DNA of 64,000 nucleotides. Origin: Lacicoccus qingdaonensis. GTDB taxonomy: Bacteria; Bacillota; Bacilli; Staphylococcales; Salinicoccaceae. The stretch spans positions 124,001 to 188,000 of the forward strand of contig NZ_FNFY01000002.1 in the NCBI RefSeq assembly GCF_900101075.1, written 5' to 3'. The notes below the pieces were generated by a model, which did not search any database, had not been told where the DNA came from, and saw only the letters and a list, made by a program, of their open reading frames with translations. Shown here in pieces: positions 17,275 to 25,764 of this stretch; the first letter of the stretch is position 1, and the number at the start of each line of letters is the position of its first letter. A program made the translations under genes and the position numbers.

Positions 17275-17344
17275 CGTGCCGTCGTTTTACTGCCATGTCG
17301 GGAGAACACCGCTGCACCGACTTCGTTTTTCCGCCATGTCGGGG
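17275..17344 (-). repeat. Two units of the 41-base hairpin repeat (array A family)
   Basis: Read on the minus strand: unit 17317-17344 has arms CCGAC/GTCGG around a loop with GGCGGAAAAACG. Unit 17275-17302 has left arm CCCGACA but right arm GGCACGAG, mixing the two arm types seen separately at 31.8 kb, so its stem is broken. The GCCAT cores are exactly 41 bases apart, the period of the large array. The unit pair lies between the HMA promoter region and the terminator of the following gene. Confidence 0.75.
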
Positions 17345-17362
17345 CACCGTCAAAAACTCCAT

Positions 17363-17390
17363 AAAAAAACCAACCTCATCCAGAGGTTGG
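17363..17390 (-). terminator. Terminator after the octopine/nopaline-type dehydrogenase gene
   Basis: CCAACCTC/GAGGTTGG stem (17370-17377 with 17383-17390), five-base loop, seven T on the minus strand. Confidence 0.9.
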
Positions 17391-17411
17391 CTGCTCAATC
17401 AAAATATATTT

Positions 17412-18476
17412 TTAAACCTGCCCGTTTAAATCCTTGCCGGCATCGAGACCGAGCCTTTCGAGCGTCAGCGGGTCTTTGAAGTATTCTTCTTCCAGCATCA
17501 GGCGCGTCAGATGAACGATTGAATCGATGGTCGGTGTTGTCACATCGACCGCCTCCGCGATACTCTTCCACAGCATCAGACCATTCGTCACATCTTCAAC
17601 GATATATCGGTTCTCGAGGTGTGTCGGGCCGAGCAGGTCTTTTAAAATCGGGCTCGTATTGTACTGCTCCTGCAGCGACGCACCTTCCTCAAAGTATTTG
17701 CTCCGGATCGAGCGCTCGGATTTATCGACCGCATCAAAGCCCAGCGCTTTACAGATCTGCTGGCGCTCAACATCGATTTCCTCGATCACTTTGATCGTAT
17801 GCTCCGTCACGCCGTCCTTATACAAATAAAATTCATCGCCATGGTTGTCGATAAAGCCTGTATTCAATATCGCAGGCGCCGGGTGGCTTTCCGGATTGCC
17901 GTTGTTCAAAGCCGGTTCCATGATATTTATCGCCGGCACGAAGCAGTCATACATCGTGTTCAGTTTCTCAAGCATGATTTTCGTGTGAGCCGCCGGGTAC
18001 GCACTGAACAAGTTGTGTTCACTGTATAAAATGACTTCCGCTTCATTTGCCGTATAGTCATATCTTGCAGCGTATGTCAGTGACATCGATTCACCGATGT
18101 ACACTTCAAGTTCGGGTCTTATTTCCTTTAAATACTGATGGATCAGAATGCTGAACATCGAGCTTGCACCATTGATATAGATCATCTGTCCGTCTTTAAG
18201 GTGCGGACCGATCTCCTTGAATATCTCAAGCAGGATGTTGGTCGGCAGACATGTCATGATGACATCCGCCTCCGAAACGGCAAGTTTCGGATCCTGTGTA
18301 TATTGATGGAAATGGATCAGCTTGCCTTTGAAGCTCACATTCCCGTCTATGATATTGGGGTGCGGATCTTTCAGTGCACTTTTCGAGTGGTATAAAATGA
18401 CTTCATGCCCTTTTTCCGTTAAATCTGCTGCTGCGACAATGCCGCCATTGCCTGCGCCTATAATTGCGACTTTCAT
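17412..18476 (-). CDS. NAD(P)-dependent octopine/nopaline dehydrogenase family protein
   Basis: 354-residue oxidoreductase with an N-terminal Rossmann fold (VAIIGAGNGGIVAAADL, glycine motif at residues 7-12) and an all-helical C-terminal domain containing NNGNPESHPAP and the HTIKVIEEIDVERQ region typical of opine dehydrogenases. These enzymes reductively join an amino acid and a keto acid, or act in reverse. Substrate cannot be read from sequence, and no partner synthase (as in metallophore pathways) is adjacent. The ATG lies directly after the stop of the Nudix gene, which indicates co-transcription. Confidence 0.82.
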   Translation of the reverse strand: MKVAIIGAGNGGIVAAADLTEKGHEVILYHSKSALKDPHPNIIDGNVSFKGKLIHFHQYTQDPKLAVSEADVIMTCLPTNILLEIFKEIGPHLKDGQMIYINGASSMFSILIHQYLKEIRPELEVYIGESMSLTYAARYDYTANEAEVILYSEHNLFSAYPAAHTKIMLEKLNTMYDCFVPAINIMEPALNNGNPESHPAPAILNTGFIDNHGDEFYLYKDGVTEHTIKVIEEIDVERQQICKALGFDAVDKSERSIRSKYFEEGASLQEQYNTSPILKDLLGPTHLENRYIVEDVTNGLMLWKSIAEAVDVTTPTIDSIVHLTRLMLEEEYFKDPLTLERLGLDAGKDLNGQV

Positions 18477-18890
18477 TTATTTTATAGCTCCCTTGTAGTT
18501 TTGGATCAGTTCGATTGCGGGTATATCCGCCGGTGCCCAGTCAAGTGCACCGATATTTTCCCGGTTCATCCATTTCATGTCCACATGTTCCAGCATTTTG
18601 ATTTCACCGGAAAGTATTTTTGCGTAATACGTCGTCAGTTCAACGATGCCGAAATCATATTCGTATACTGTCGTTGTTATTTTATCCAGTACGTCGATCC
18701 GGCATTCCATCTCTTCATCCAGCTCGCGCAAAAGCGCCTCTGTTTCAGTTTCGCCTTTTTCAATCTTGCCTCCCGGGAATTCCCATTTCAAGGCGAGATT
18801 TTTACCTTCGGGACGCTGGGCACATAATATTTCATCATCCGAATTGACGATGACCGCCCCAACGACCCTGATGTACTTTTTGTCCGTCAT
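18477..18890 (-). CDS. Nudix hydrolase, MutT-type (deoxy)nucleoside triphosphate pyrophosphohydrolase
   Basis: 137 residues with the Nudix box GKIEKGETETEALLRELDEE; the catalytic REXXEE core appears as RELDEE and the terminal Gly of the consensus is changed (EMEC). The N-terminal CAQRPEGKNLALKWEFPGG block is the MutT/8-oxo-dGTP style, suggesting sanitation of oxidised or modified nucleotides. AAGGAAT precedes the ATG. First gene of a two-gene unit with the dehydrogenase. Confidence 0.88.
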   Translation of the reverse strand: MTDKKYIRVVGAVIVNSDDEILCAQRPEGKNLALKWEFPGGKIEKGETETEALLRELDEEMECRIDVLDKITTTVYEYDFGIVELTTYYAKILSGEIKMLEHVDMKWMNRENIGALDWAPADIPAIELIQNYKGAIK

Positions 18891-18930
18891 TTTTCAATTC
18901 CTTTTCCATTTTTCAATCATTATACCAGAC

Positions 18931-20037
18931 TTACTTTACACTTAAAAATTGTAAGACCTCTTCCTTATCAGGCTGTGCAATGTTGTTCTTCATGTTCGCT
19001 GCTTCCAGGCCCCGTCCAATAATCGTTTCCATATCTGCGCGGTCGATGCCGAGATCATCAAATGTCAGGGCAAGTCCCAGCTTTTTTTTCAGGCTGTTGA
19101 ACCGTTCACTCAAAGCCTCCGCACCAGAAAAGCCGATCATTTTCGCATGTTCATCCAGCCTCGGATCAAGACCCGCATTGACCACATACCATGCATCCAT
19201 TGTGAATGCACACGCCTCCCCGTGCGGCACATCGTAATTTGAAGTCAGATAATAACTGAAGGCATGTGCCGCTGCAGTGCCTGTCTGGGAAAATGCCACG
19301 CCGGCCATCATGCTTGCGAGCGCCATGTTTTCACGTGCTTCAATGTTCATAGGTTCGTGATACACACGCTCCAGATTTTCAAACGCCAGTTTCGCAGCTG
19401 AGATTGCGATCGCATCGGATACGGGATTTTTATTCGCCGAACCGAGACAGTCGAGTGCATGGCACAACACATCGATGCCGGATGTCGCAGTTATGCGCGG
19501 CGGACAGGTCAAAGTCAGTTCAGGGTCGACGATCGCTGCTGCCGGATAAAGCCCCTGGCCGATGAGCGGCACTTTCAAACCGTTCGATTTATCGCTGATT
19601 ACACTTGCAGGTGTCACTTCCGAAGCCGATCCGCTCGTTGTCGGAATCGCAATGAGCGGCAGCGCACGGCTGAAATCCTCATGTTCGAGCAGATGGTTGA
19701 TATCAATGCTCTGCAAATAAACTGCACATGCCGCCTTCGCAGCGTCCATCGTCGAACCGCCGCCGATCGCTATGACACAGTCCGCTTCATGCTGTTCCAT
19801 GACATTGACGATTTTCTGCACATTGTCGAGCGTCGGATTCGGGTTGATATCCGTGACGACATCTTTTATCCTGTCTCCCAATTGGGACTTTACCAGCCGG
19901 TCCAGGCCGTTTTCAATCTGGGAATTCGACATCACTATAATATAAGATGAATGATCATAGGACGATAAAACATCATTCAATTCCGAAAATATGCCCTGTC
20001 CAAAATGGATCTGGACGGGATGCTGAAATGAAAACAT
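18931..20037 (-). CDS. Iron-containing alcohol dehydrogenase
   Basis: Group III metal-dependent dehydrogenase of 368 residues. The NAD-binding GGGSTMDAAKA loop is in the first third, followed by the metal-site segments TSGIDVLCHALD and HGEACAF, giving the Asp and three His ligands expected for the family. Start at ATG 20037, seven bases after GGGGAG; the in-frame GTG six bases earlier is less well placed. Substrate unknown; aldehyde or butanol-type dehydrogenases share this pattern. Single gene between the Nudix unit and nagE. Confidence 0.9.
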   Translation of the reverse strand: MFSFQHPVQIHFGQGIFSELNDVLSSYDHSSYIIVMSNSQIENGLDRLVKSQLGDRIKDVVTDINPNPTLDNVQKIVNVMEQHEADCVIAIGGGSTMDAAKAACAVYLQSIDINHLLEHEDFSRALPLIAIPTTSGSASEVTPASVISDKSNGLKVPLIGQGLYPAAAIVDPELTLTCPPRITATSGIDVLCHALDCLGSANKNPVSDAIAISAAKLAFENLERVYHEPMNIEARENMALASMMAGVAFSQTGTAAAHAFSYYLTSNYDVPHGEACAFTMDAWYVVNAGLDPRLDEHAKMIGFSGAEALSERFNSLKKKLGLALTFDDLGIDRADMETIIGRGLEAANMKNNIAQPDKEEVLQFLSVK

Positions 20038-20092
20038 ATTCACACTCCCCTTTTCTTAAATCTTATAATATCACTTTTAATCCACCAGCAAT

Positions 20093-20116
20093 AAAAAAGC
20101 ACCTCATCCGAGGTGC
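20093..20116 (-). terminator. Terminator of nagE
   Basis: GCACCTC-ATCC-GAGGTGC stem with six T on the minus strand. Confidence 0.92.
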
Positions 20117-20129
20117 CTGAATTTCGGAT

Positions 20130-21599
20130 CTATACGAGTTTTTTCATCTCTTCGGCCACGTGTTCCACTTCAGTGCCGACAACAACCTGGATATTGTTTT
20201 TACCCGGTCTGACGACGCCGTGGACACCTGCCGATTTCAACTGTCCTTCATCAACTTTCGAATCATCATTGACGTTGATACGGAGACGCGTCGTGCAGTA
20301 GTCGATCGTGTCGATGTTTTCCTTGCCGCCGAGGCCGACAAGCAGTTTATCCGCCTTCTGTGTATATTTATCATCGGCACTGGATTCTCTCACCTGAACA
20401 TCATCGGAATCCACCGTTTCACCTTCAGTGCTGACGATTGAATCATCACGGCCCGGTGTTTTCAAGTCCATTACAGGAATCAGAGCCCTGAAAATGAAAT
20501 AGTACAGAACGAAAAACACCAGACCCTGCACAAGCAGCATCCATGGCTGATTCGCAATCGGGTTATTCAGACTGAGCAGCATGTCGATGAGCCCAGCGCT
20601 GAAGCCGAACCCTGCGGTCCATTCAAATGAAGCTGCGATGAACATTGAAACACCCGTCAGGAGTGCATGCACGACATACAGTACCGGTGCCAGGAACATG
20701 AATGAAAATTCCATCGGCTCCGTCACACCTGTCAAGAACGATGTCAATGCCAGTGTCAGAAGCATCGAGGCCGCCGCCTTCTTATACTTGGATTTTGCCG
20801 TATGGTACATCGCAAGTGCCGCACCCGGCAGGCCGAACATCATGATCGGGAAGAACCCCGCCTGATAACGGCCGGTAATCCCCTGTTCACCGGTACCGGA
20901 AAGGAAGTTCGGAATATCATTGATGCCTACAGTTTCCCACCAGAAGATGGAGTTCAGGGCGTGATGCAGCCCCGTCGGTATGAGCAGTCTGTTTGCGAAA
21001 CCATAAATCCCGGCACCTGCTGCCCCCAGGCCGAGGATGCCTTCACCGAATGATACGAGCGCACCGTAAAGGAACGGCCACACGAAATATAAAATCAGAC
21101 TGACGAAGATCATGACGAATGAAGCGATGATCGGAACCGCACGGCGTCCGCTGAAGAACGCCAGGTACTCCGGCAGCTTCACATCACTGAACCTGTTGTA
21201 CAGCGCAGCAGCGATCAGACCGGTGATGATACCGATCAGAACATTGTTTTCAATGACACCGAAAGCGGGATCCACCGCATCTGCCGAAGCGCCTGTATAC
21301 ATCGCAACCGCGTCCTGGCCGAGCAGTGTGATGACGACCAGAAATGACACCAGTCCCGACAGGGCGGCTGCCCCGCTTTTATCTTTCGACATTCCGAATG
21401 CCAGACCCACTGCAAATATCATAGCAAGATGATCCAGGATGGCGTTACCCGCATTGATCAGAATGGCTGCTGCCAAATTATTCTCTCCCCAGCCGTCCGG
21501 GTCGATCGCATATCCGACACCGAGCAGAATTGCCGCAGCTGGCAATACTGCAACCGGTAACATAAATGAACGGCCCATGTTTTGAATGTAGCGTAACAT
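20130..21599 (-). CDS. nagE: PTS N-acetylglucosamine transporter, EIICB component
   Basis: Membrane permease that takes up and phosphorylates N-acetylglucosamine. EIIC fills residues 1 to about 370, with substrate-site region GLHHALNSIFWWETVG; after a linker the EIIB domain carries the phosphorylated cysteine in YCTTRLRINV. No EIIA domain is fused, so a separate EIIA-Glc is needed. It is divergent from nagA, whose enzyme deacetylates the imported GlcNAc-6-phosphate, and this supports the GlcNAc assignment over glucose. GGGGG lies before the ATG. Confidence 0.92.
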   Translation of the reverse strand: MLRYIQNMGRSFMLPVAVLPAAAILLGVGYAIDPDGWGENNLAAAILINAGNAILDHLAMIFAVGLAFGMSKDKSGAAALSGLVSFLVVITLLGQDAVAMYTGASADAVDPAFGVIENNVLIGIITGLIAAALYNRFSDVKLPEYLAFFSGRRAVPIIASFVMIFVSLILYFVWPFLYGALVSFGEGILGLGAAGAGIYGFANRLLIPTGLHHALNSIFWWETVGINDIPNFLSGTGEQGITGRYQAGFFPIMMFGLPGAALAMYHTAKSKYKKAAASMLLTLALTSFLTGVTEPMEFSFMFLAPVLYVVHALLTGVSMFIAASFEWTAGFGFSAGLIDMLLSLNNPIANQPWMLLVQGLVFFVLYYFIFRALIPVMDLKTPGRDDSIVSTEGETVDSDDVQVRESSADDKYTQKADKLLVGLGGKENIDTIDYCTTRLRINVNDDSKVDEGQLKSAGVHGVVRPGKNNIQVVVGTEVEHVAEEMKKLV

Positions 21600-21678
21600 T
21601 GTTTTCCCCCTAATTAATTAAATGATAAAATACTATGTAATACGATATTTCTTACACAAATATACCACATAGAGTAAA

Positions 21679-21694
21679 ATGTATAAATACACAT
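21679..21694. promoter_or_regulatory. Dyad in the nagE-nagA divergent region
   Basis: ATGTATA-AA-TACACAT, six of seven pairs, overlapping a nagA -10 candidate TAAAAT (21675-21680). It could be the operator of a NagR/GntR-type repressor, but it does not match the usual half-site well and no regulator gene is nearby. Confidence 0.3.
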
Positions 21695-21745
21695 ATTTCA
21701 TTTCTTCAATTTATTTTGTGAATTTTATTTCAAAAGGAGTCTGCA

Positions 21746-22891
21746 ATGTCTTTACTTATAGAAAATATAACGATCGTTACACATGAGGCTGAATTTGAAA
21801 ACAGATGGCTGCTGATCGAGGGGGAAAGGATTTCATCTGTCGGACATATGCCTGATGTGCCGAAGGCGGATAAAATCATCGACGGCGGCGACAATTACCT
21901 TCTGCCGGGAGCATTTGAAATTCATATCCACGGGGCAGACGGTGTGGATGCGATGGACGCCGATGAAAATTTCATCGAAAAAATCAGCAATCATCTGCCG
22001 TCAACGGGAACGACTTCTTTCCTCGCGACGACGATGACCGGCACATTCGAAAATATCAGTGCATCCCTTGAAAATTTAGCGGATTATCAATACAGCGGCG
22101 GCGCCGAAATGCTCGGCATCCATCAGGAAGGTCCGTTCATTTCGAAAGAACACCCCGGCGCCCAGGATCCAAAATTCATACTGCCTCCGGACGCAGATGA
22201 AATTCGCAGGCTGCAGGCCTTATCAAACCGCCAGATCCGTATCTTGACTTATGCACCGGAAGAAGACCCGGATTTTGAATTTCTGGGTACTTTGAGAGAC
22301 CTGGACATCTTGCCGTCCGCCGGACACACCGGAGCCACTTATCAGCAGCTGAAGGATGCCACGGGCCATGGACTCAGACACATCACCCATCTCTATAACG
22401 GCATGCGCGGCCTCCATCACAGAGAACCCGGTGTCGTCGGCTACAGCTTTTTAGGCGATTCTTACGTTGAAATCATTGCCGACGGGATCCATTCGAACCC
22501 TGAAATGGTACGCCTCGCATATGATAATATCACTTCTTCAAGAATAATCATGATTACCGATGCCATGCGCGCCCAGGGACTGCCGGACGGGGAATACGAC
22601 CTCGGCGGCCAGAATGTCTATGTCAACGGCAACGAAGCCAGGCTTGAAAGTGGTGTTTTGGCAGGCAGTGTACTGACCATGGAACAGGCCGTAAAAAATA
22701 TGTTCGAGTTTACGGACTGCGGCTGGACGGACATAGTCAGGATGACTTCCTACAATGCACTGAAATCCCTTGATATGCTGGATTCCAGAGGATTGATCGA
22801 GCCCGGTCACCCGGCGAATCTGGTTATATATGACGAAGATCAGTCGCTTACGACGACCATCGTAAAAGGCGAAGTTTATTACGAAAAATAA
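21746..22891 (+). CDS. nagA: N-acetylglucosamine-6-phosphate deacetylase
   Basis: Amidohydrolase giving glucosamine-6-phosphate, the substrate of NagB (encoded at 32.2 kb). At 381 residues it shows the metal-site HIHGADG (His60, His62), HQEGPFIS, SAGHTGA, THLYNGM and ITDAM motifs, all expected for the family. AAGGAG precedes the ATG. Divergent from nagE. The stop codon lies at the edge of a bidirectional terminator shared with the following leftward gene. Confidence 0.95.
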   Translation: MSLLIENITIVTHEAEFENRWLLIEGERISSVGHMPDVPKADKIIDGGDNYLLPGAFEIHIHGADGVDAMDADENFIEKISNHLPSTGTTSFLATTMTGTFENISASLENLADYQYSGGAEMLGIHQEGPFISKEHPGAQDPKFILPPDADEIRRLQALSNRQIRILTYAPEEDPDFEFLGTLRDLDILPSAGHTGATYQQLKDATGHGLRHITHLYNGMRGLHHREPGVVGYSFLGDSYVEIIADGIHSNPEMVRLAYDNITSSRIIMITDAMRAQGLPDGEYDLGGQNVYVNGNEARLESGVLAGSVLTMEQAVKNMFEFTDCGWTDIVRMTSYNALKSLDMLDSRGLIEPGHPANLVIYDEDQSLTTTIVKGEVYYEK

Positions 22892-22915
22892 AAACACCCG
22901 TCAACCGGGTGTTTT
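22891..22915. terminator. Bidirectional terminator after nagA
   Basis: AAAACACCCG/CGGGTGTTTT perfect stem with loop TCAAC. The loop contains the stop codon of the converging gene at 22901. Confidence 0.93.
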
Positions 22916-23218
22916 CATATTATAATCATATTTTTTGAATTTGACCGTCAGCGGTATGAACAGGAATATATACAGTGCAATCAGCACCCCTGTAAAAAGC
23001 ACCGAAGTTGCCACAGGCAGGTGCATGAACGGGATAACTATGAAGACAAGGAGCGCCAGCACGATGACCGCCACATAGTCGAAAATGATTGATACTGTGG
23101 CAGGCTCTATATATTCTTTACAATCCGGACATTTTATCCGTGTTCTGGGCTTTAATGCATATCCCAGCAATTTTTGCCTGTAAGTCCACTGATGACCGCA
23201 CATCGGACACTTTGCCAC
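22901..23218 (-). CDS. CXXC-20-CXXC zinc-ribbon membrane protein
   Basis: 105 residues. The N-terminal zinc ribbon has CPMC (residues 4-7) and CPDC (30-33), followed by two hydrophobic segments (about 45-65 and 68-92) and a basic tail. This matches the small TIGR04104-type family of CXXC-20-CXXC proteins; function unknown. The start is GTG at 23218 after GGTGG. Its stop codon is inside the loop of the terminator it shares with nagA. Confidence 0.8.
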   Translation of the reverse strand: MAKCPMCGHQWTYRQKLLGYALKPRTRIKCPDCKEYIEPATVSIIFDYVAVIVLALLVFIVIPFMHLPVATSVLFTGVLIALYIFLFIPLTVKFKKYDYNMKTPG

Positions 23219-23248
23219 ACTTCCACCCCGTTACATGTTTAATCGGTT

Positions 23249-23554
23249 TTATTCTTCTTCATCAAACTCATAATAGTCTGCCAAAATATCTTTGATCGCC
23301 ACTTTTTCATCGGATTGGACCAGCTTGATGTTGGTGATGACACTGTCGCAGCCTTCTTCATTAAGGTGGCTGTTCAGCTTCTTCACCAGATTCAGCAGCT
23401 CGTCGATGTCACCTTCGATCGTCGTTTCCATCGGGCCGACGAAATGCGTCAGACCGCTGTTTTCAATGATATCGATAGAACTGTCAATATAGGAATATGA
23501 TTTACTTTGACTAGGATGCTGCGGAAGTAATTGAACGCTCATAATATAATTCAT
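23249..23554 (-). CDS. MTH1187/YkoF-like thiamine-binding family protein
   Basis: 101-residue ferredoxin-like protein of the UPF0045/YqgV group; related proteins bind thiamine or pyrimidine compounds. Typical features are the SVQLLPQHP start, SSIDIIENSGL and GPMETTIEG in the middle. The last residues are acidic. GAGGAGG precedes the ATG. No thiamine pathway gene or TPP riboswitch is nearby, so the ligand remains open. Confidence 0.8.
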   Translation of the reverse strand: MNYIMSVQLLPQHPSQSKSYSYIDSSIDIIENSGLTHFVGPMETTIEGDIDELLNLVKKLNSHLNEEGCDSVITNIKLVQSDEKVAIKDILADYYEFDEEE

Positions 23555-23657
23555 GATTAAATCCTCCTCGTATAATTAAATGACTTGCTTTTATGATAAC
23601 ATTATTAAAAATGGATGACTAATAATCATAATGCATAAAAATTATATTGGAGGATTT

Positions 23658-23873
23658 ATGGACACTAAAGCTTTTCAATGGCTCAATTTCATACTCACTT
23701 TCATCGCCGTGATCGCAATTTACTATTTCCTGCATGACAGCATACCTGAATATTTCAGAATCCCGCTGATGATTGGACTCGTCATCATCGTCGTCGTGAG
23801 TCTGATCGTCGCTTTCAGACGCGAAACGCCGGCACGGAGTAAAGATGATGATGATGGTGATCGGGAAAGATGA
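23658..23873 (+). CDS. Small two-segment membrane protein, unknown function
   Basis: 71 residues with two hydrophobic segments (about 8-25 and 35-52) and a highly charged tail rich in Asp and Arg. The ATG at 23658 follows TTGGAGG by six bases, which is much better than the in-frame ATG at 23631. No family recognised. It is followed directly by a tandem repeat, and no terminator with a T run is visible, so the repeat hairpins may serve as one. Confidence 0.72.
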   Translation: MDTKAFQWLNFILTFIAVIAIYYFLHDSIPEYFRIPLMIGLVIIVVVSLIVAFRRETPARSKDDDDGDRER

Positions 23874-23878
23874 ATAAC

Positions 23879-23976
23879 GGCTGATAGACCTGTCTATCGG
23901 GCAAACCGCATCTCACTTGGCTGATAGAGCGTTCCTATCGGGCAAACCGCTTCTCACTTGGCCGGTAGAGCGCTCC
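23879..23976. repeat. Tandem 40-base repeat, about 2.4 units (array B)
   Basis: Units begin at 23879, 23919 and 23960 (partial) with GGCTGATAGA or GGCCGGTAGA, followed by CTATCGGGCAAACCGC and TCTCACTT. Unit 1 can fold GATAGAC/GTCTATC with a two-base loop; unit 2 keeps GATAG/CTATC. The third unit supplies the last six codons and the stop of alkA, which ends in the repeat on the other strand. Confidence 0.8.
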
Positions 23977-24835
23977 ACATATAAAGAGTGCCGTACATGC
24001 CGAACCGGCCCCACTGGTCTGTAATTTCATTTATATATTTTTTGCTTGGAGCTGCGTCCAGACCGTCCACCAGTCTGATGGCATTTTTTATGCCTGCATC
24101 TCCGACGGGGACGGCGTTTCTGAATTTCAACGTGCGCATCAGGACAGTGTTTGCGCTCCACGGCCCGATGCCGCGAAATGAAGTCAGATGTTTGAATACT
24201 TCATCGTAATCATCGAAAGTTTCCAAATATGATTTCGACAGCTCGCCGGACGCGACGCTTCCGAGCACGTCTTTGATGTACTCGGTTTTCCTTGTGGAAA
24301 TTTGCATCTCCCGCAGCACTTCACTGTCGATAGCGGCAATCTCGCCTGCATCCGGCATCAAATAAAACTTCTCACCTTCATATTCAATATGATGGCCACA
24401 GTATTCGACCACTCTTCTTTTCAATACGTAGGCAAAGCTTTTCGTAATCTGCTGACCGAGTATCGACCACAGAAAAGCATCGGCAATATCCATTTTTCCG
24501 ACCATCCGGTAGCCGTAGTGATCATCGATCAGCCCGCTGAGACGTTTATCCTTCCCCGCAAATTGATAAAAACCATCCAGATCATAATCAAGATCCAGCC
24601 AGTCTTCACAGTAGCCTTTAATCTCATCAATGCCCGCGCCTTCATTTACAGGTGTCTCTATAATCACTCCGCCGCCCGCAGACTCACTCAGCTTCATCAG
24701 CACCTTCCTGCCGTCGAACCACTCCGCCTTATAAATTTCATCACCGATGACTTTATACAGACAGTCATCCTGATGCTCCATATAATCCAGCGTTTCACCA
24801 AAGCGGTAAGGACCGTTCGCTTTTATTTCCATCAT
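23954..24835 (-). CDS. alkA: DNA-3-methyladenine glycosylase II (AlkA type)
   Basis: Base-excision repair glycosylase of 293 residues removing alkylated purines. An AlkA-type N-terminal domain is followed by the helix-hairpin-helix GPD domain: ILGQQIT, HhH in LTSFRGIGPWSANTVLM, and the catalytic Asp in VPVGDAGIKNAI. The start overlaps the stop of the M23 peptidase gene (ATGA), so the two are co-transcribed. The final codons (ALPAK, stop) lie within the array B repeat, so the C-terminus may have been set by repeat insertion. No Ada-like regulator is nearby. Confidence 0.92.
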   Translation of the reverse strand: MMEIKANGPYRFGETLDYMEHQDDCLYKVIGDEIYKAEWFDGRKVLMKLSESAGGGVIIETPVNEGAGIDEIKGYCEDWLDLDYDLDGFYQFAGKDKRLSGLIDDHYGYRMVGKMDIADAFLWSILGQQITKSFAYVLKRRVVEYCGHHIEYEGEKFYLMPDAGEIAAIDSEVLREMQISTRKTEYIKDVLGSVASGELSKSYLETFDDYDEVFKHLTSFRGIGPWSANTVLMRTLKFRNAVPVGDAGIKNAIRLVDGLDAAPSKKYINEITDQWGRFGMYGTLYMWSALPAK

Positions 24836-25704
24836 TTTCTGCCTTTCACCGTATCACCCTGCACGGGTTCTCGGCCGGAGGCGAACTGGATTCGGATGGA
24901 GTCGGCTTCATGCGGTTCAATATCATTCATCACATGAAAATGGAGGTGTGGCATATCCGATGCACCGCTGTTGCCGCACTGGGCGATCATATCGCCCGTT
25001 TCGACCGTATCACCCACTTCGACGAGTATCGAATTGTTTCTGAGATGGGCAAGGAGTGAATACTCATTGTTATCATGTTCGATGATGATGGCGTTGCCTT
25101 CAGGCGCATCAAGGTTCATCTTCAACGTCTCATTGTCGGGGATGCCGTCCAGTATTCTGACGACTGTTCCCGCCCGCGGGGCTGAAACCGGGCTGTTGAA
25201 AGCATAATACGACTTCAATGTTTCCGGATCGCCGTCATGGGCCCTGCCGTCTTTTTTACGGATGAAGTCATACGCATAGCGCTGGTGTCTGTGCGGATAA
25301 TGATAATTGACAAAATTGTTCGTGCCGCCCCACAGAACGAACCATTCCTCGGTAAACGGCAGCTGATACCTGTTGATCGTCAGCTCCCGGTCCGTCTTGA
25401 ATTTCTCATAAATATCAAATTGTACACCGATGATTTCACCTTCATTATTAAAGGCGGTCACGATCATCCGCTCAGTTTTGCCGTCCACCCAGCAATACCG
25501 CTTCACCCCGGGTTCCAGCTGCGACTGGTGCTTCAGAGTGAACTGCTCGGTGCCTTCCTCAAAATCTGCAGCGGCCTCTACGAAATCCTCCAAGGTCATC
25601 TGCTTTTTAAACGCCGATATCGTCTGCCTGTATATCTTCTCAAAGTTTTTGAATGAGAAATGGTATCCGAACTCTTCCGGATATATATTCTGCTCCATCA
25701 TCAT
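24832..25704 (-). CDS. M23-family peptidase-like protein
   Basis: 290 residues without a signal peptide. The C-terminal half is a LytM/M23 fold with metal motifs HRHQRYAYDF (His and Asp) and HLHFHV, plus the usual GNAIIIEHDN. The N-terminal half resembles the DUF3887-like domain seen in some Bacillus M23 proteins (FEEGTEQFTLKHQSQLEPG). Lack of a signal leaves open a cytoplasmic role. I start at ATG 25704 after AAGGACGGTG; a longer frame begins at 25734. The stop overlaps the alkA start. Confidence 0.82.
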   Translation of the reverse strand: MMMEQNIYPEEFGYHFSFKNFEKIYRQTISAFKKQMTLEDFVEAAADFEEGTEQFTLKHQSQLEPGVKRYCWVDGKTERMIVTAFNNEGEIIGVQFDIYEKFKTDRELTINRYQLPFTEEWFVLWGGTNNFVNYHYPHRHQRYAYDFIRKKDGRAHDGDPETLKSYYAFNSPVSAPRAGTVVRILDGIPDNETLKMNLDAPEGNAIIIEHDNNEYSLLAHLRNNSILVEVGDTVETGDMIAQCGNSGASDMPHLHFHVMNDIEPHEADSIRIQFASGREPVQGDTVKGRK

Positions 25705-25737
25705 ATCACCGTCCTTAATAATTTCATCATACATAAA

Positions 25738-25763
25738 AAAAGCGGACCCGTCACGGCATCCAC
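25738..25763 (-). terminator. Probable terminator after the binding-protein gene
   Basis: Imperfect GC-rich hairpin (GGA..CCG/CGG..TCC) followed by seven T on the minus strand, between the lipoprotein gene and the M23 gene. Confidence 0.6.
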
Positions 25764-25764
25764 T

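Noticed and set aside
21600-21745. cre site for CcpA between nagE and nagA
   Set aside because: No sequence with the CG core and correct spacing was found.
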